A stretch of DNA of 64,000 nucleotides from Sinomonas mesophila (GCF_001999765.1 NZ_KV908324.1:185322-249321); one strand, 5' to 3'. Shown: positions 16,348-26,529, numbered from the stretch's first letter. Numbers and translations are program-made. The notes: generated by a model from the letters alone, not told the origin.

Positions 16348-16429
16348 GGAGGGGCTTTCTGATGCGGGAGGGGTCGGGGCGGCACGGGCCGCGGTCAGAC
16401 GCCGGCTCACAGGGGCCGGCGCGCCGCGG

Positions 16430-16693
16430 CTACAGATGACGGTAGACGTCCTGCAGCGAGAGCCCCTTGGCCAGCATGAGCACCTGGACGTGGTAGAGCA
16501 GCTGCGAGATCTCCTCGGCCGCGGCGTCGTCCGATTCGTACTCGGCGGCCATCCAGACCTCGGCGGCCTCTTCGACGATCTTCTTGCCGATGCCGTGCAC
16601 TCCGGACTCCAGTTCGGCGACGGTGCGCGATCCGGCCGGGCGCTTCTCGGCCTTCTCGCTGAGCTCGGCGAACAGTGTCTCGAAATCCTTCAC
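16430..16693 (-). CDS. hisE: Phosphoribosyl-ATP diphosphatase
   Basis: Second step of histidine synthesis, hydrolysing PR-ATP to PR-AMP. A MazG-like all-alpha protein of 87 residues with [18 protein letters not shown] and [18 protein letters not shown], the metal-binding acidic motifs. GTG start at 16693 ([11 protein letters not shown]); the longer ORF upstream runs into the hairpin region. Followed by hisG after 82 nt. Confidence 0.94.
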   Translation of the reverse strand: MKDFETLFAELSEKAEKRPAGSRTVAELESGVHGIGKKIVEEAAEVWMAAEYESDDAAAEEISQLLYHVQVLMLAKGLSLQDVYRHL

Positions 16694-16728
16694 GCGCCCA
16701 AGCCTACTGGAGCGCGGAGGGCCGCCCG

Positions 16729-16780
16729 CACACGGGGCCGTGTGTGACCGGCGGCCTGTGAGGCACCCCACAGGCCGCCG
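16729..16780 (-). terminator. Tandem hairpins between ribH and hisE
   Basis: Two perfect inverted repeats: 16749-16760 with 16769-16780 (12-bp stem, CGGCGGCCTGTG) and 16729-16744 (CACACGG/CCGTGTG). There is no T-run, so these may attenuate rather than fully terminate rib transcription before the his genes. Confidence 0.55.
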
Positions 16781-16804
16781 GGTGGTCGGTCAACGTCGAG
16801 GCAG

Positions 16805-18028
<1,224 letters not shown>

Positions 18029-18032
<4 letters not shown>

Positions 18033-18679
18033 CGAACTCCTCCTTGAGCGCCGCTCTGCGCGGCGACGTAGGCCGAGAGGTCCTCGATCGAGATGAGCGG
18101 GCAGCCGTGCTCGTCCGCGAATTCTCGCAGGGCCGGGAGCCGCATCATCTCGCCGTCGTCGTGGACCACCTCGGCGATCACGCCCACGGGCGCGAGGCCG
18201 GCGAGGCGGCACAGCTCGACGGCCGCCTCCGTGTGGCCCGGGCGGGCCAGCACACCACCGTCAACCGCGCGCAGCGGGAAGATATGCCCCGGCCGGCTGA
18301 AGTCCGCGGCGGTCGAGGACGCGGACGCCAGCGCGGCGACAGTCCGCGACCGGGCGGTCGCGCTGATGCCAGTGCCCGTGCCGATGAGGTCGCACGAGAC
18401 CGTGTAGGCCGTGCCCTTGGCGTCCTGGTTGTCCGCGACCATGGGCGGCAGCGCGAGCCTCTCGGCCGTCGCGCCGTCCATGGGGACGCACACGACGCCC
18501 GAGCTGTGCCGGATCGTCCAGCCCATGAGCGCCGGGGTCGAGTGCTGGGCCGCGAAGATGATGTCGCCCTCGTTCTCGCGGTTCTCGTCGTCGACGACGA
18601 GGACGGGACGGCCGGCCTGGAAGGCATCGATGGCGGCGCTGACGGGCTCGAGGCGGATGGCCTGTGCGGGGGCGGTCAC
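18029..18679 (-). CDS. ribB: 3,4-dihydroxy-2-butanone 4-phosphate synthase
   Basis: Makes DHBP from ribulose 5-phosphate, the product of the adjacent rpe reaction. Shows the acidic catalytic loop VVDDENRENEGDI, then TGISATARSRTV, DFSRPGHIFPLRA and RPGHTEAAVELCRLAGL. 216 residues from a GTG at 18679 that overlaps the ribE stop by 4 nt. It overlaps ribA by 4 nt downstream. Confidence 0.95.
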
Positions 18680-19299
18680 AGCGCGACCCCCTCGCGGGAG
18701 AAGGAGAGGAGCCGCGCGGTGTACTTCGCGAGGACGTCGACCTCGAGGTTGACGGCGCCGCCGAGCTCCTTGGCGCCGAGGCCCGTCTCTGCGAGCGTCG
18801 CGGGGATGAGCCCGACCTCGAACCACGGCCCGGCCTCCCCGGCCGGGCTCACCGCGGTGACGGTGAGCGAGACGCCGTCGACCGCGATCGAGCCCTTCTC
18901 CGCGATGTACGGGGCGAGCGCCGGCGGGACGGAGAACCTGAGGCGGTGCCAGTTCTCGAGCGGCTCGCGCTCGACGAGCGTCCCGACGCCGTCGACGTGG
19001 CCTTGGACGACGTGCCCGTCGAGGCGGCCGCCGGCGGGGACGCAGCGCTCGAGGTTGACCGTGTCGCCCGCGGCGAGGCGGCCGATGGTCGTGCGGTCGA
19101 GGGACTCCCCCATGACGTCCACGGTGACGTGCTGCCCGTCGTTCTCGACCGCCGTGAGGCAGCAGCCGTCGACGGCGAGGGACCCGCCGAGGGGCAGGTC
19201 GCGTGCGAGCGTGGGCACGCTGAGCGTGATGACGGCGCTCCGGCCGGTGCTGTGGACAGCCTCGACCGTGCCGCGCTCGGCGATGATTCCGGTGAACAT
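18676..19299 (-). CDS. ribE: Riboflavin synthase alpha chain
   Basis: Dismutates two lumazines to riboflavin. Two homologous beta-barrel lumazine-binding repeats are visible. The first starts MFTGIIAERGTVEAV and includes SLAVDGCCLTAV; the second carries GHVDGVGTL and SIAVDGVSLTVT. 207 residues, normal length. The ATG overlaps the ribD stop by 1 nt (TGATG). This gene is also called ribC in some genomes. Confidence 0.95.
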   Translation of the reverse strand: MFTGIIAERGTVEAVHSTGRSAVITLSVPTLARDLPLGGSLAVDGCCLTAVENDGQHVTVDVMGESLDRTTIGRLAAGDTVNLERCVPAGGRLDGHVVQGHVDGVGTLVEREPLENWHRLRFSVPPALAPYIAEKGSIAVDGVSLTVTAVSPAGEAGPWFEVGLIPATLAETGLGAKELGGAVNLEVDVLAKYTARLLSFSREGVAL

Positions 19300-20420
19300 C
19301 AGTGGATCTCCTCAGGGGCAATGCTGGCGGTGCGGGCGGCGCTGGCCGCGGGTTTGAACGTCAGGCGCACGTCGGCGCCGAGGCGGCGCACGGCGCCGCC
19401 GTTGGCCTCGTCCCAGTCCCAGTGCTGGGCGTCGGCGAGGGTGCGGATGCCGAGGTCGGCGACGGCGGAGCGGCCGGAGCCGAGCAGGATCGGCGCCTGG
19501 TAGACGATGAGCTCGTCGACGAGTCCGGCGGCGAGGAACGCGCCGATGACGCGGGATCCTCCCTCGACCATGAGGTGCCGGACGCCGCGCGCGAACAGGG
19601 CCGCGAGGACCTCGGCCGGGTCCTGGGTGCGCTCGTGGTGGAAGAGCCCGTCACCGCCGCGCACGGCGGCGTCCGCTGGGACGTCGCGCAGGCCCATGAC
19701 GACGCGCAGGGGCTGGTGCGGCGCGAGCGACCCGTCCGGCGCACGGGCCGTGAGCCGCGGGTCGTCAACGGCCACGGTCTGGCTCCCGACGAGGATCGCG
19801 TCGACGCGGGAACGCAGTGCGTGGTTGTCCTCGAGCGAGGCGGGGCACGTGATCCACTGACTCGTGCCGTCCTCGGCGGCGATGCGGCTGTCGAGGGTCT
19901 GGGCGATGTGGACGGTCACGTAGGGGCGGCCGGCGCCGACCGCTTCGAGCCACCGGCGGTTGAGCTCGGTCGCCTCCTCGGACAGGAGCCCGCTCTCGAC
20001 GGCGACCCCGCCGGCCCGCAGCGTCGCGGCGCCGCCCGAGGCGGCGTCGTGCGGGTCGTCGATCGCGTAGACCACGCGGGCGATCCCGGTCGCGACGATC
20101 GCGTGCGCGCAGGACGGCGTGCGCCCCACGTGGTTGCACGGCTCGAGGGTGACGTACATCGTCGCCCCTTCGAGGTCGACGCCGTCCCTTGAGGCCGCCG
20201 CGAGGGCGTCCGCCTCCGCGTGGGGGCTCCCGGCGCCACGGTGCCAGCCCGTCGCCAGGACGCGCCCGTCGGAGGCGACGACGACGGCTCCGACGAGGGG
20301 GTTCGCGCCCCGCGGACCGCGGGTCGCGAGGTTGAGGGCCTCGGCCATGTGCGCCGAGTCAGATGCTGTCCATGCGGGCGGCTGTGCGCGCACGGGTGAG
20401 AGCCACTGCAGCGAATCCAT
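19299..20420 (-). CDS. ribD: Bifunctional diaminohydroxyphosphoribosylaminopyrimidine deaminase / reductase
   Basis: Steps two and three of riboflavin synthesis. The N-terminal zinc deaminase domain has HAEADAL and TLEPCNHVGRTPSCAHAI (about residues 60-100). The C-terminal NADPH reductase domain has YVTVHIAQTLDSRIA, AILVGSQTVAVDDPRLTAR and MVEGGSRVIGAFL. The ATG at 20420 follows AAAGGAAGAG. 373 residues. First gene downstream of the FMN riboswitch. Confidence 0.96.
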   Translation of the reverse strand: MDSLQWLSPVRAQPPAWTASDSAHMAEALNLATRGPRGANPLVGAVVVASDGRVLATGWHRGAGSPHAEADALAAASRDGVDLEGATMYVTLEPCNHVGRTPSCAHAIVATGIARVVYAIDDPHDAASGGAATLRAGGVAVESGLLSEEATELNRRWLEAVGAGRPYVTVHIAQTLDSRIAAEDGTSQWITCPASLEDNHALRSRVDAILVGSQTVAVDDPRLTARAPDGSLAPHQPLRVVMGLRDVPADAAVRGGDGLFHHERTQDPAEVLAALFARGVRHLMVEGGSRVIGAFLAAGLVDELIVYQAPILLGSGRSAVADLGIRTLADAQHWDWDEANGGAVRRLGADVRLTFKPAASAARTASIAPEEIH

Positions 20421-20472
20421 CGCACTCTTCCTTTCCGCTCTGCAGCGGCTCCGGGGTTGCGACAGATGGGGC

Positions 20473-20489
20473 GCGCCCCCTCGGGGCGC
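20473..20489 (-). promoter_or_regulatory. Hairpin between FMN riboswitch and ribD
   Basis: A 7-bp GC stem (GCGCCCC/GGGGCGC) with a 3-nt loop, about 13 nt after the aptamer and 40 nt before the ribD ribosome binding site. No U-run follows, so it is a candidate expression-platform element or Rho-linked stem rather than a classic terminator. Confidence 0.45.
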
Positions 20490-20501
20490 ACCACAGGCTG
20501 C

Positions 20502-20641
20502 ACGTGCTTCTCCCATCCAGACTTTGACTGTCGGTACCGGAATTCCACCGGTTCAACCGTCGGCCGCGCTCTCATCGAGCGTTGCCTCAGGGTCGCGGAC
20601 TATCACCGCCGGTTCGGACTTTCACCGACCCCGGAGCACGT
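20502..20641 (-). promoter_or_regulatory. FMN riboswitch (RFN element)
   Basis: The minus strand carries the conserved RFN core blocks in order: GGTGAAAGTCC, CGGCGGTGATAGTCCGCGAC, GGTTGAACCGGTGGAATTCC, GGTACCGACAGT, AAAGTCTGGATGGGAGAAG. P1 is closed by ACGTGCT (20641-20635) pairing with AGCACGT (20508-20502). It lies directly upstream of ribD and should repress the rib genes when FMN is high. Confidence 0.97.
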
Positions 20642-20686
20642 TTACTTGGTACTGGCTTCTCAGGTGCCCGCTTGTCGCCGGGTCAA

Positions 20687-20714
20687 CCGATAGGCCACTG
20701 ACATTGTGGCACAA
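20687..20714 (-). promoter_or_regulatory. Possible rib operon promoter
   Basis: On the minus strand TTGTGC (20714-20709) and TATCGG (20692-20687) are 16 nt apart, placing a start about 40 nt before the aptamer. A TTGACC is also nearby, so the assignment is tentative. Confidence 0.3.
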
Positions 20715-20796
20715 CACGCAGGGTGCTCATGCCATTCCCGTCACGCACCGCCATGAAGAGCGGCCATGACGGCGCAGCCGGCGGCGACCCGGGCGT

Positions 20797-21489
20797 TCAG
20801 CCCGCCGTGGACCGGGCGCCGGCCGACTGCCCGCCCGCTTCCTGGGCGCTCGCCCGCAGGCGGGCGATGGCCTCGCCCGGGTCGGCGGCCCCGTAGACGG
20901 CCGAGCCGGCGACGAAGACGTCGGCCCCCGCCTCGGCGGCGCGGGCGATCGTCGAGTCCGAGATCCCGCCGTCGACCTGGATCGCGACGGACGCCCCGCT
21001 GCCCTCGACGGCGGCGCGGGCGCGGCGGATCTTGGGCAGGGTCAGGTCGAGGAACGCCTGGCCGCCGAAGCCGGGCTCGACGGTCATGATGAGGAGCATG
21101 TCGAGCTCGGTGAGCATGTCGAGGTAGGGCTCGACGGGCGTGGCCGGACGCAGCGCCATGCCCGCCTTCGAGCCGCGGGCCCGGAGCTCGCGGGCGAGCT
21201 TGATCGGCGCCGTGGCCGCCTCGGCGTGGAAGGTGACGGACGCGATCCCAAGGTCCGCGTACAGCGGAGCCCAGCGGTCGGCGTCGGCGATCATGAGGTG
21301 CGCGTCGACCGGGACCGGGCTCACCGCCTGGATCCGCTCGACGACGGGGAGCCCGAGGGTGAGGTTGGGCACGAAGTGGTTGTCCATGACGTCGACGTGC
21401 ACGGCGTCGGCGGCCGAGATCCGGGCGAGCTCGGCCTCGAGGTTGACGAAGTCCGCGGACAGGATGCTCGGGTGGATGCAGGGGCTCAC
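20797..21489 (-). CDS. rpe: Ribulose-phosphate 3-epimerase
   Basis: Interconverts ribulose 5-phosphate and xylulose 5-phosphate in the pentose phosphate pathway. TIM barrel of 230 residues with [25 protein letters not shown] (metal His/Asp), [17 protein letters not shown] and VDGGIS. The GTG start at 21489 directly abuts the rsmB stop. Its substrate also feeds RibB, whose gene lies just downstream in the same direction but behind a separate riboswitch. Confidence 0.96.
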   Translation of the reverse strand: MSPCIHPSILSADFVNLEAELARISAADAVHVDVMDNHFVPNLTLGLPVVERIQAVSPVPVDAHLMIADADRWAPLYADLGIASVTFHAEAATAPIKLARELRARGSKAGMALRPATPVEPYLDMLTELDMLLIMTVEPGFGGQAFLDLTLPKIRRARAAVEGSGASVAIQVDGGISDSTIARAAEAGADVFVAGSAVYGAADPGEAIARLRASAQEAGGQSAGARSTAG

Positions 21490-23070
21490 TCAGTCCTCTT
21501 TCTCGGGCGCGGGCAGCTTGCGAAACAGGGCCAGGAACATGGCATCCGTCCCGTGCACGTGGGGCCACAGCTGCGCGGTTTCGCCGTGGCCTGCTCCGAG
21601 GGGGCGGAGCGCGACGGCGTCGAGGGCGGCGCCGGCATCGAGCGGCTCGATGTCGGCGCGGCGGCGGAGCGCGTCGTCGACGACCGTCGTCGTCTCGGCG
21701 GGGTGCGGCGAGCACGTCACGTAGCCCACGACGCCGCCGGGCGCCGTCGCGTCGATCGCGGCGTCGAGGAGGGAGCGCTGGAGCGGGCCGAGCTCGGCGA
21801 GGTCCGACGGCGTGCGGCGCCACCGGGACTCGGGGCGGCGGCGCAGGGCGCCGAGGCCCGTGCAGGGGACGTCGACGATGACGCGGTCGAACTGGCCCGG
21901 GAACTCGCGCCCGGCGTCGCGGCCGTCGCCCGTCCGCACCTCCCACACGCCCTCGGGGACGGGCCGCAGGGCCTGGCGGACGAGGTCCGCCCGGTGCGGC
22001 GCGGCCTCGTTGGCGAGCAGGGTCGCGCCGCGCTGCGCGGCCATGGCACCCAGGAGGGCCGCCTTGCCACCGGGCCCCGCGCACAGGTCGAGCCACCGCT
22101 CGGGCGAGCCGGCGCCGTCGTGCGGGCCGACAGCCACGCCCGCCACGGCCCGGGCGACGAGCTGGGAGCCGACGTCCTGGACGCGGACGGTGCCCTCGCG
22201 CACGGCCGACCATCGGCCGAGGTCGCCGCCGCCCGAGAGCGCCGAGCCCTCGACGAGCTCCCCCGGCTCGGCGCCGGCCTCGAGGGCGTCCTCGAGCGAG
22301 CCGAGGCCGGGAAGGGCCACGAGGTTGACCACAGGGGCCGCGTTGTCCGCGTCGAGCAGCTCGCCGATCTCGCCCGCGGGGCGGCCGTGGGCGACGAGGG
22401 ACTGGCGCATGGCCCTGACGATCCATGCCGGGTGGGCGTGCCGGATGGCATCGCGTTCGGTCTCGTCCGCCGCGCCGGCGGTGAGCTCGTCCAGCCAGTC
22501 GTCGAGCCCACGCTCGCTCACGCGGCGCAGGACGGCGTTGACGAGCGACGAGGGGCCCGCGCCGACGACGGCGCGCGTGAGGCCGACGGTCTCGTCCAGG
22601 GCCGCGTGGGCGGGGACGCGCATCGAGAGGAGCTGGTACGCGCCGAGGCGCAGGACGTCGAGGACGGCCGGGTCGAGCGCCTCGAGCGGCCGGTCGACGC
22701 AGCGGGCCAGGACGGCGTCGAGCGTGCCGGTGCTGCGGAGCGCGCCATAGGCGAGCTCGGTCGCGAACCCCGCATCGCGGCGGTCGAGCCTGTGGTGGCG
22801 GATCCGGGCCGGGAGCACGAGGTTGGCGTAGGCGTCCTCGCCCGAGACGGCGCGGAGCACCTCGAACGCGACGAGGCGTGCAGGGTCGGCGCGGCGTGTG
22901 CGCTCCGAGGGGGCCATACGGCTCCGCTGGCGGGGGCCCTCTCCCCTGTTGCGCTCGCGTCCCTTCGCGTCCCGGCGGGGCGCGCCGCCCTGGCCGCCCC
23001 GGCCTGCGCCGCCCTGCCTTCGGCCGCCCTGGCCGCCCTGGCCCGAGCTGTCGCTGCCGCGCTCGCTCAT
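21490..23070 (-). CDS. rsmB: 16S rRNA (cytosine-5)-methyltransferase RsmB, NusB-domain type
   Basis: Methylates 16S rRNA C967 in the E. coli model. The Arg/Gly/Gln-rich ~65-residue start is likely disordered. A NusB-like RNA-binding domain follows (ARLVAFEVLRAVSGEDAYANL to ALDETVGLTRAV). The SAM domain has LDLCAGPGGKAALL and VDVPCTGLGALRRRPE, and the catalytic-Cys motif is YVTCSPHPAE. 526 residues. The ATG overlaps the fmt stop (ATGA), and rpe begins immediately after. Confidence 0.94.
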   Translation of the reverse strand: MSERGSDSSGQGGQGGRRQGGAGRGGQGGAPRRDAKGRERNRGEGPRQRSRMAPSERTRRADPARLVAFEVLRAVSGEDAYANLVLPARIRHHRLDRRDAGFATELAYGALRSTGTLDAVLARCVDRPLEALDPAVLDVLRLGAYQLLSMRVPAHAALDETVGLTRAVVGAGPSSLVNAVLRRVSERGLDDWLDELTAGAADETERDAIRHAHPAWIVRAMRQSLVAHGRPAGEIGELLDADNAAPVVNLVALPGLGSLEDALEAGAEPGELVEGSALSGGGDLGRWSAVREGTVRVQDVGSQLVARAVAGVAVGPHDGAGSPERWLDLCAGPGGKAALLGAMAAQRGATLLANEAAPHRADLVRQALRPVPEGVWEVRTGDGRDAGREFPGQFDRVIVDVPCTGLGALRRRPESRWRRTPSDLAELGPLQRSLLDAAIDATAPGGVVGYVTCSPHPAETTTVVDDALRRRADIEPLDAGAALDAVALRPLGAGHGETAQLWPHVHGTDAMFLALFRKLPAPEKED

Positions 23071-23987
23071 CCGAGCACCTTCCCCTCGACGTCTCCCGCG
23101 CCGCGCGCCCAGTCGGCGGCGGCCATCATCTTCTTCCCCGCGGGCTGGAGCCGCACGAGCTCGAGCGCGTGGGTACCCGTGCCGACGAGGACGCTCGTGC
23201 CGTCCCACGCGAGCCGGCCGGGTGCGAGCCCCTCGACGTCCGGCCGCAGCCGGGGCGGGGCCAGCTTGAGCCGCTGCCCGTCGAGGAGCGTCCACGCCCC
23301 CGGCTCCGGTGTGACGCCCCGGGCGCGACGGTGCAGGGCGACGGCGGGCTGGGCCCAGTCGAGCCTGCCGTCCTCGAGCGTGAGCTTGGGGGCGAGCGTG
23401 GCCGGCCCGGACTGCGGAAGCGGCTCGAGCCGGCCCTCCGCGATGCCGCCGAGCGTCTGGACGAGGAGCTCGGCGCCGCTCACCGCGAGCTCGTCGAGGA
23501 GCTCGCCGCTCGTTGCCTCGGGACCCGGCGTCACGGCGAGGGTCCCGTACACCGGTCCCGTGTCGAGGCCCTCCTCGAGGCGGAACGTCGAGGCGCCCAC
23601 GACGTCGTCGCCGTGGATGACCGAGTGCTGGAGCGGCGCGGCACCGCGCCACGCGGGCAGGAGGGAGAAGTGCAGGTTGACCCAGCCGTGCCGGGGCACA
23701 TCGAGCGCGGCGGGCGGGACGAGGCCTCCATAGGCGACGATCGCGGCGACGTCCGGCTCCCACGCGGCCAGCTGCTCCGTCACCTCGGAACCGATGCGGC
23801 TGGCCTTGACGGTGGGCAGCCCGAGCTCGGCGGCGCGGGCCGCGACGGGCGACGGGGTGAGCACCCGCTTGCGGCCGAACGGCGCATCCGGGCGGGTCAG
23901 CACGCCGACGACCTCGTGACCGGCCGCGACGATGCGGTCGAGGGAGGGAACGGCCACGGCCGGGGTCCCGGCGAAGAGGACCCTCAT
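23067..23987 (-). CDS. fmt: Methionyl-tRNA formyltransferase
   Basis: Formylates initiator Met-tRNA. The N-terminal formyltransferase domain starts MRVLFAGTPAVAVPSL and contains the folate-site motif WVNLHFSLLPAWRGAAPLQ with catalytic Asn/His. An Asp region DDVVGASTF and the C-terminal OB-like tRNA-binding domain follow. 306 residues. The ATG overlaps the def stop; def-fmt-rsmB is a common bacterial order. Confidence 0.96.
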   Translation of the reverse strand: MRVLFAGTPAVAVPSLDRIVAAGHEVVGVLTRPDAPFGRKRVLTPSPVAARAAELGLPTVKASRIGSEVTEQLAAWEPDVAAIVAYGGLVPPAALDVPRHGWVNLHFSLLPAWRGAAPLQHSVIHGDDVVGASTFRLEEGLDTGPVYGTLAVTPGPEATSGELLDELAVSGAELLVQTLGGIAEGRLEPLPQSGPATLAPKLTLEDGRLDWAQPAVALHRRARGVTPEPGAWTLLDGQRLKLAPPRLRPDVEGLAPGRLAWDGTSVLVGTGTHALELVRLQPAGKKMMAAADWARGAGDVEGKVLG

Positions 23988-24547
23988 GCGCGACGGCCCG
24001 TGCCGAAGCTCGAGCCGACGTGCTGCGCACGCTGCGCCACGGTCGAGCCGGCGACGCTGCGGTAGTCGATCGCCCGGATCGCGCGCAGGGCCGCCTTGCG
24101 GTCCTCGCCCTCGAGGCGGTCGGGGAAGAGGATCCCGTCGAGGTGGTCGGTCTCGTGCTGGACGCACCGCGCGAGGAGGCCCTCGGCGTCGAACGCGACC
24201 GGCTGGCCGTCGGCGTCGACGCCCCGCACGGTCGCGGTGCGGCGGCGCCGCACCGCGAAGGCGACGCCGGGGATGCTCAGGCAGCCCTCGACGGCGTCGT
24301 CCTGGAAGTCCTCGGAGAGCTCGAGCTCGGGGTTGACGATGTGGCCCCGCTGGCCGTCGACCTGGTAGGTGAAGACGCGCAGCCCCACGCCGACCTGCGG
24401 CGCGGCGAGACCGGCGCCGTCGACGTCTTCCATGGTCTCCATCATGTCCGCCACGAGGCGGCGCAGCTCGGGGCCGAAGTCCGTCACGGGATCGGCGACG
24501 GTCCGGAGCACGGGGTCGCCGATGATCCTGATGGGCAAGACGGCCAT
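23984..24547 (-). CDS. def: Peptide deformylase
   Basis: Removes the N-formyl group from new proteins, the counterpart of fmt, which overlaps it by 4 nt. All three PDF motifs are present: GAGLAAPQVG, EGCLSIPG and HETDHLDG (the HExxH metal site). Start at 24547 (MAVLPIRIIGDPVLR) fits the family; 187 residues. The upstream 163 nt to the next gene show no clear element. Confidence 0.95.
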   Translation of the reverse strand: MAVLPIRIIGDPVLRTVADPVTDFGPELRRLVADMMETMEDVDGAGLAAPQVGVGLRVFTYQVDGQRGHIVNPELELSEDFQDDAVEGCLSIPGVAFAVRRRRTATVRGVDADGQPVAFDAEGLLARCVQHETDHLDGILFPDRLEGEDRKAALRAIRAIDYRSVAGSTVAQRAQHVGSSFGTGRRA

Positions 24548-24710
24548 GGGCGCGGGAACCTTTCGTGGTCGCAAGGCGGGTGCCGGCGCGGCGTGCGCGC
24601 GGGCGGCGCCCCGGCGGTCGCCGGGGCTGAGGGGCTGTGGACACCAGTCTAGGCGGCGGGCCCATCCACGGCCCACGGCGGTGTGGATCCCGGGATGCCC
24701 GCGGGCCTGC

Positions 24711-25610
24711 TCAGCCGACGGCCTGGGACGGGCCGACGAGGGCGTCCGGGCTCCCGGGCAGAGGCCTCTGCGGCGGGGCGAGGGGCAGGAGTACCCTGCC
24801 CGCGCCGGCGGCCTCGACCCTGGCGCCCCACACGCGGCGGAGCTGGCAGAACGTGATCCAGTGGCTCCTGCGGACCTCGGGATTGACCCGCACCGTGGCC
24901 GCCTCCGTCTCGCCCACCGCGACGGCGATCAGGAGCGGGTCCTCGCCGTAGGCCCAGGGCTCCCACGTCCCGGCCTCGGGGTCGACGACGCTCTCCTCGG
25001 CCTTCATGCCAGCGACAAGCTGCATCGCCACCTTGTCGTCGAGGGGCTTGACACGCCCGTCCCGCGTCGTGCCCTTGGTCTTGTAGTCGATGAGGCAGAT
25101 GCGGCCGTTGATCCTCGCGACGAGGTCGAGGGTGCCCGCGTAGCCGAGCTCGTGGTTCCACACGGTCAGCTCGGCGGCGAGGGGCTCGACGTCGAAGGAC
25201 TCCCACCACGTGTCGACGCTCGCCGCGTAGGCCTCCTCGCCGTGCTCGCGCAGTGACTCGCGCGACTCGGCGACCGCGTGGGGCCTGCCGAGGGCCCGCA
25301 GGGCGAGCTGCTCGGCGTACGAGTGGACGCGGTCGCCGCGCTCGGCCGCGCTGCGGGCGTAGGCCTCCGACGCGTCCACGGCGGTGCGGACGAGCTGGCG
25401 CAGCTGCGCGGGGCGCTCGAGCGCCGCCCGCAGCTCTGGATGGTCGGCGACGTGCTTCGCGGCCATGTAGCTGCGCCACCCGTCGAGATCGAGGGGTTGC
25501 TGGGAGATCACCGTCGTGATCGATGGCACGGTGGGCTGCTCGTGGAACGAACGCCGGTACATGCGACCGAAGCCGTCCGGGGAGGCCACCGCGAGTTCCG
25601 GGGCTGTCAT
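24711..25610 (-). CDS. PD-(D/E)XK nuclease superfamily protein, function unknown
   Basis: 299 residues. The segment ELGYAGTLDLVARINGRIC followed by LIDYKTKG (about residues 155-180) gives the Asp...(D/E)xK arrangement of RecB/exonuclease-like nucleases. An upstream Glu in the AELTVWNHE stretch could complete the site. The N-terminus (PSITTVISQQPLDLDGWR) resembles phage or prophage exonuclease-like proteins. It stands alone between def and the tRNA-Val gene. ATG at 25610 with AAAGGGTG upstream. Domain call is moderately sure; the cellular role is not known. Confidence 0.65.
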   Translation of the reverse strand: MTAPELAVASPDGFGRMYRRSFHEQPTVPSITTVISQQPLDLDGWRSYMAAKHVADHPELRAALERPAQLRQLVRTAVDASEAYARSAAERGDRVHSYAEQLALRALGRPHAVAESRESLREHGEEAYAASVDTWWESFDVEPLAAELTVWNHELGYAGTLDLVARINGRICLIDYKTKGTTRDGRVKPLDDKVAMQLVAGMKAEESVVDPEAGTWEPWAYGEDPLLIAVAVGETEAATVRVNPEVRRSHWITFCQLRRVWGARVEAAGAGRVLLPLAPPQRPLPGSPDALVGPSQAVG

Positions 25611-25707
25611 GGGGTCACCCTTTCATGACGGACCGACAATTCTTGCGCGGGCACGCTGTCCGCGCAGCGCACCCGTCGCCGGCGCCGCGGCGCCCGGAAA
25701 CGGAAAG

Positions 25708-25731
25708 ACCCCCGGACGCGCGTCCGGGGGT
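25708..25731 (-). terminator. Rho-independent terminator of tRNA-Val(CAC)
   Basis: An 11-bp GC stem (ACCCCCGGACG/CGTCCGGGGGT) followed on the minus strand by CTTT, just 8 nt after the tRNA 3' end. Confidence 0.8.
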
Positions 25732-25739
25732 CCAGCAGG

Positions 25740-25811
25740 TGGGCGATACTGGGTTCGAACCAGTGACCTCTTCGGTGTGAACGAAGCGCGCTACCACTGC
25801 GCCAATCGCCC
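25740..25811 (-). tRNA. tRNA-Val (anticodon CAC)
   Basis: A 72-nt cloverleaf: acceptor GGGCGAT/ATCGCCC, anticodon loop TTCACAC giving CAC for GUG codons, and T arm with GGTTCGAAC. CCA is not fully encoded. Divergent from the plus-strand tRNA array and very similar in body to the two Val(GAC) genes there. Confidence 0.96.
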
Positions 25812-25850
25812 GCGTCGCCATGCCGGCCTCTCGGCCCCTGGCGCTCTACG

Positions 25851-25880
25851 ACTTTAGCCCACATGGGGCCGAGAACCCAA
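25851..25880 (-). promoter_or_regulatory. Putative tRNA-Val(CAC) promoter
   Basis: On the minus strand TTGGGT (25880-25875) and TAAAGT (25856-25851) are 18 nt apart, about 40 nt before the tRNA. Confidence 0.5.
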
Positions 25881-26014
25881 ATCACCCAGGCCCATCGCGC
25901 GGCGGGTGGAAGCGGCCCAGAGTGGGTGGAAGGAGAACGCGCGCCCGCGCGCGAGGGGGCGCCTCCCGTCCCGCGCCGAGCCGCCCCGGGAAGCCTCGCC
26001 GCGCCGTCGGCCGA
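25881..26014. other. Divergent spacer between tRNA promoters
   Basis: Part of a 332-nt gene-free stretch (25812-26143). Very GC-rich, with alternating CGCG runs; no ORF with a ribosome binding site and no further element seen. Confidence 0.4.
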
Positions 26015-26042
26015 TTTGTGCAAACCCGGGCGGTCCTATAGA
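26015..26042 (+). promoter_or_regulatory. Putative promoter of tRNA Gly-Cys-Val-Gly-Val array
   Basis: TTTGTG (26015-26020) and TATAGA (26037-26042) with 16-nt spacing. Transcription would start near 26050 and give a leader of about 95 nt before the first tRNA-Gly. Confidence 0.55.
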
Positions 26043-26143
26043 GTCTTTACTCGTTGAAGCGCGGCCGAAAGCCGCGGACGACAGACCCGGAAAGCCCACA
26101 AGGCAGACAGGGACGTCGACCGCGACCGGAGCGCAGACAGCAT

Positions 26144-26216
<73 letters not shown>

Positions 26217-26257
26217 CGCAGGACACTGTCGGAAGCATCCATACCGGATGCCAACAC

Positions 26258-26328
26258 GGTGGGGTGGCCGAGAGGCGAGGCAGCGGCCTGCAAAGCCGTA
26301 TACGCGGGTTCGAATCCCGTCCCCACCT
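26258..26328 (+). tRNA. tRNA-Cys (anticodon GCA)
   Basis: 71-nt cloverleaf with acceptor GGTGGGG/CCCCACC and anticodon loop CTGCAAA (GCA). T loop GGTTCGAATCCC. Only cysteine tRNA in the window. Confidence 0.95.
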
Positions 26329-26361
26329 CGGTGGACACCCTGGCTCCCTTGCAGGAGCAGC

Positions 26362-26433
26362 GGGCGATTGGCGCAGCGGTAGCGCGCTTCCCTGACACGG
26401 AAGAGGTCACTGGTTCGATCCCAGTATCGCCCA
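26362..26433 (+). tRNA. tRNA-Val (anticodon GAC), copy 1
   Basis: 72-nt cloverleaf, acceptor GGGCGAT/ATCGCCC, anticodon stem CTTCC/GGAAG with loop CTGACAC (GAC). Identical in body to copy 2. Confidence 0.96.
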
Positions 26434-26456
26434 CGGAGGAGCCAAGGCTCCCCCAT

Positions 26457-26529
<73 letters not shown>

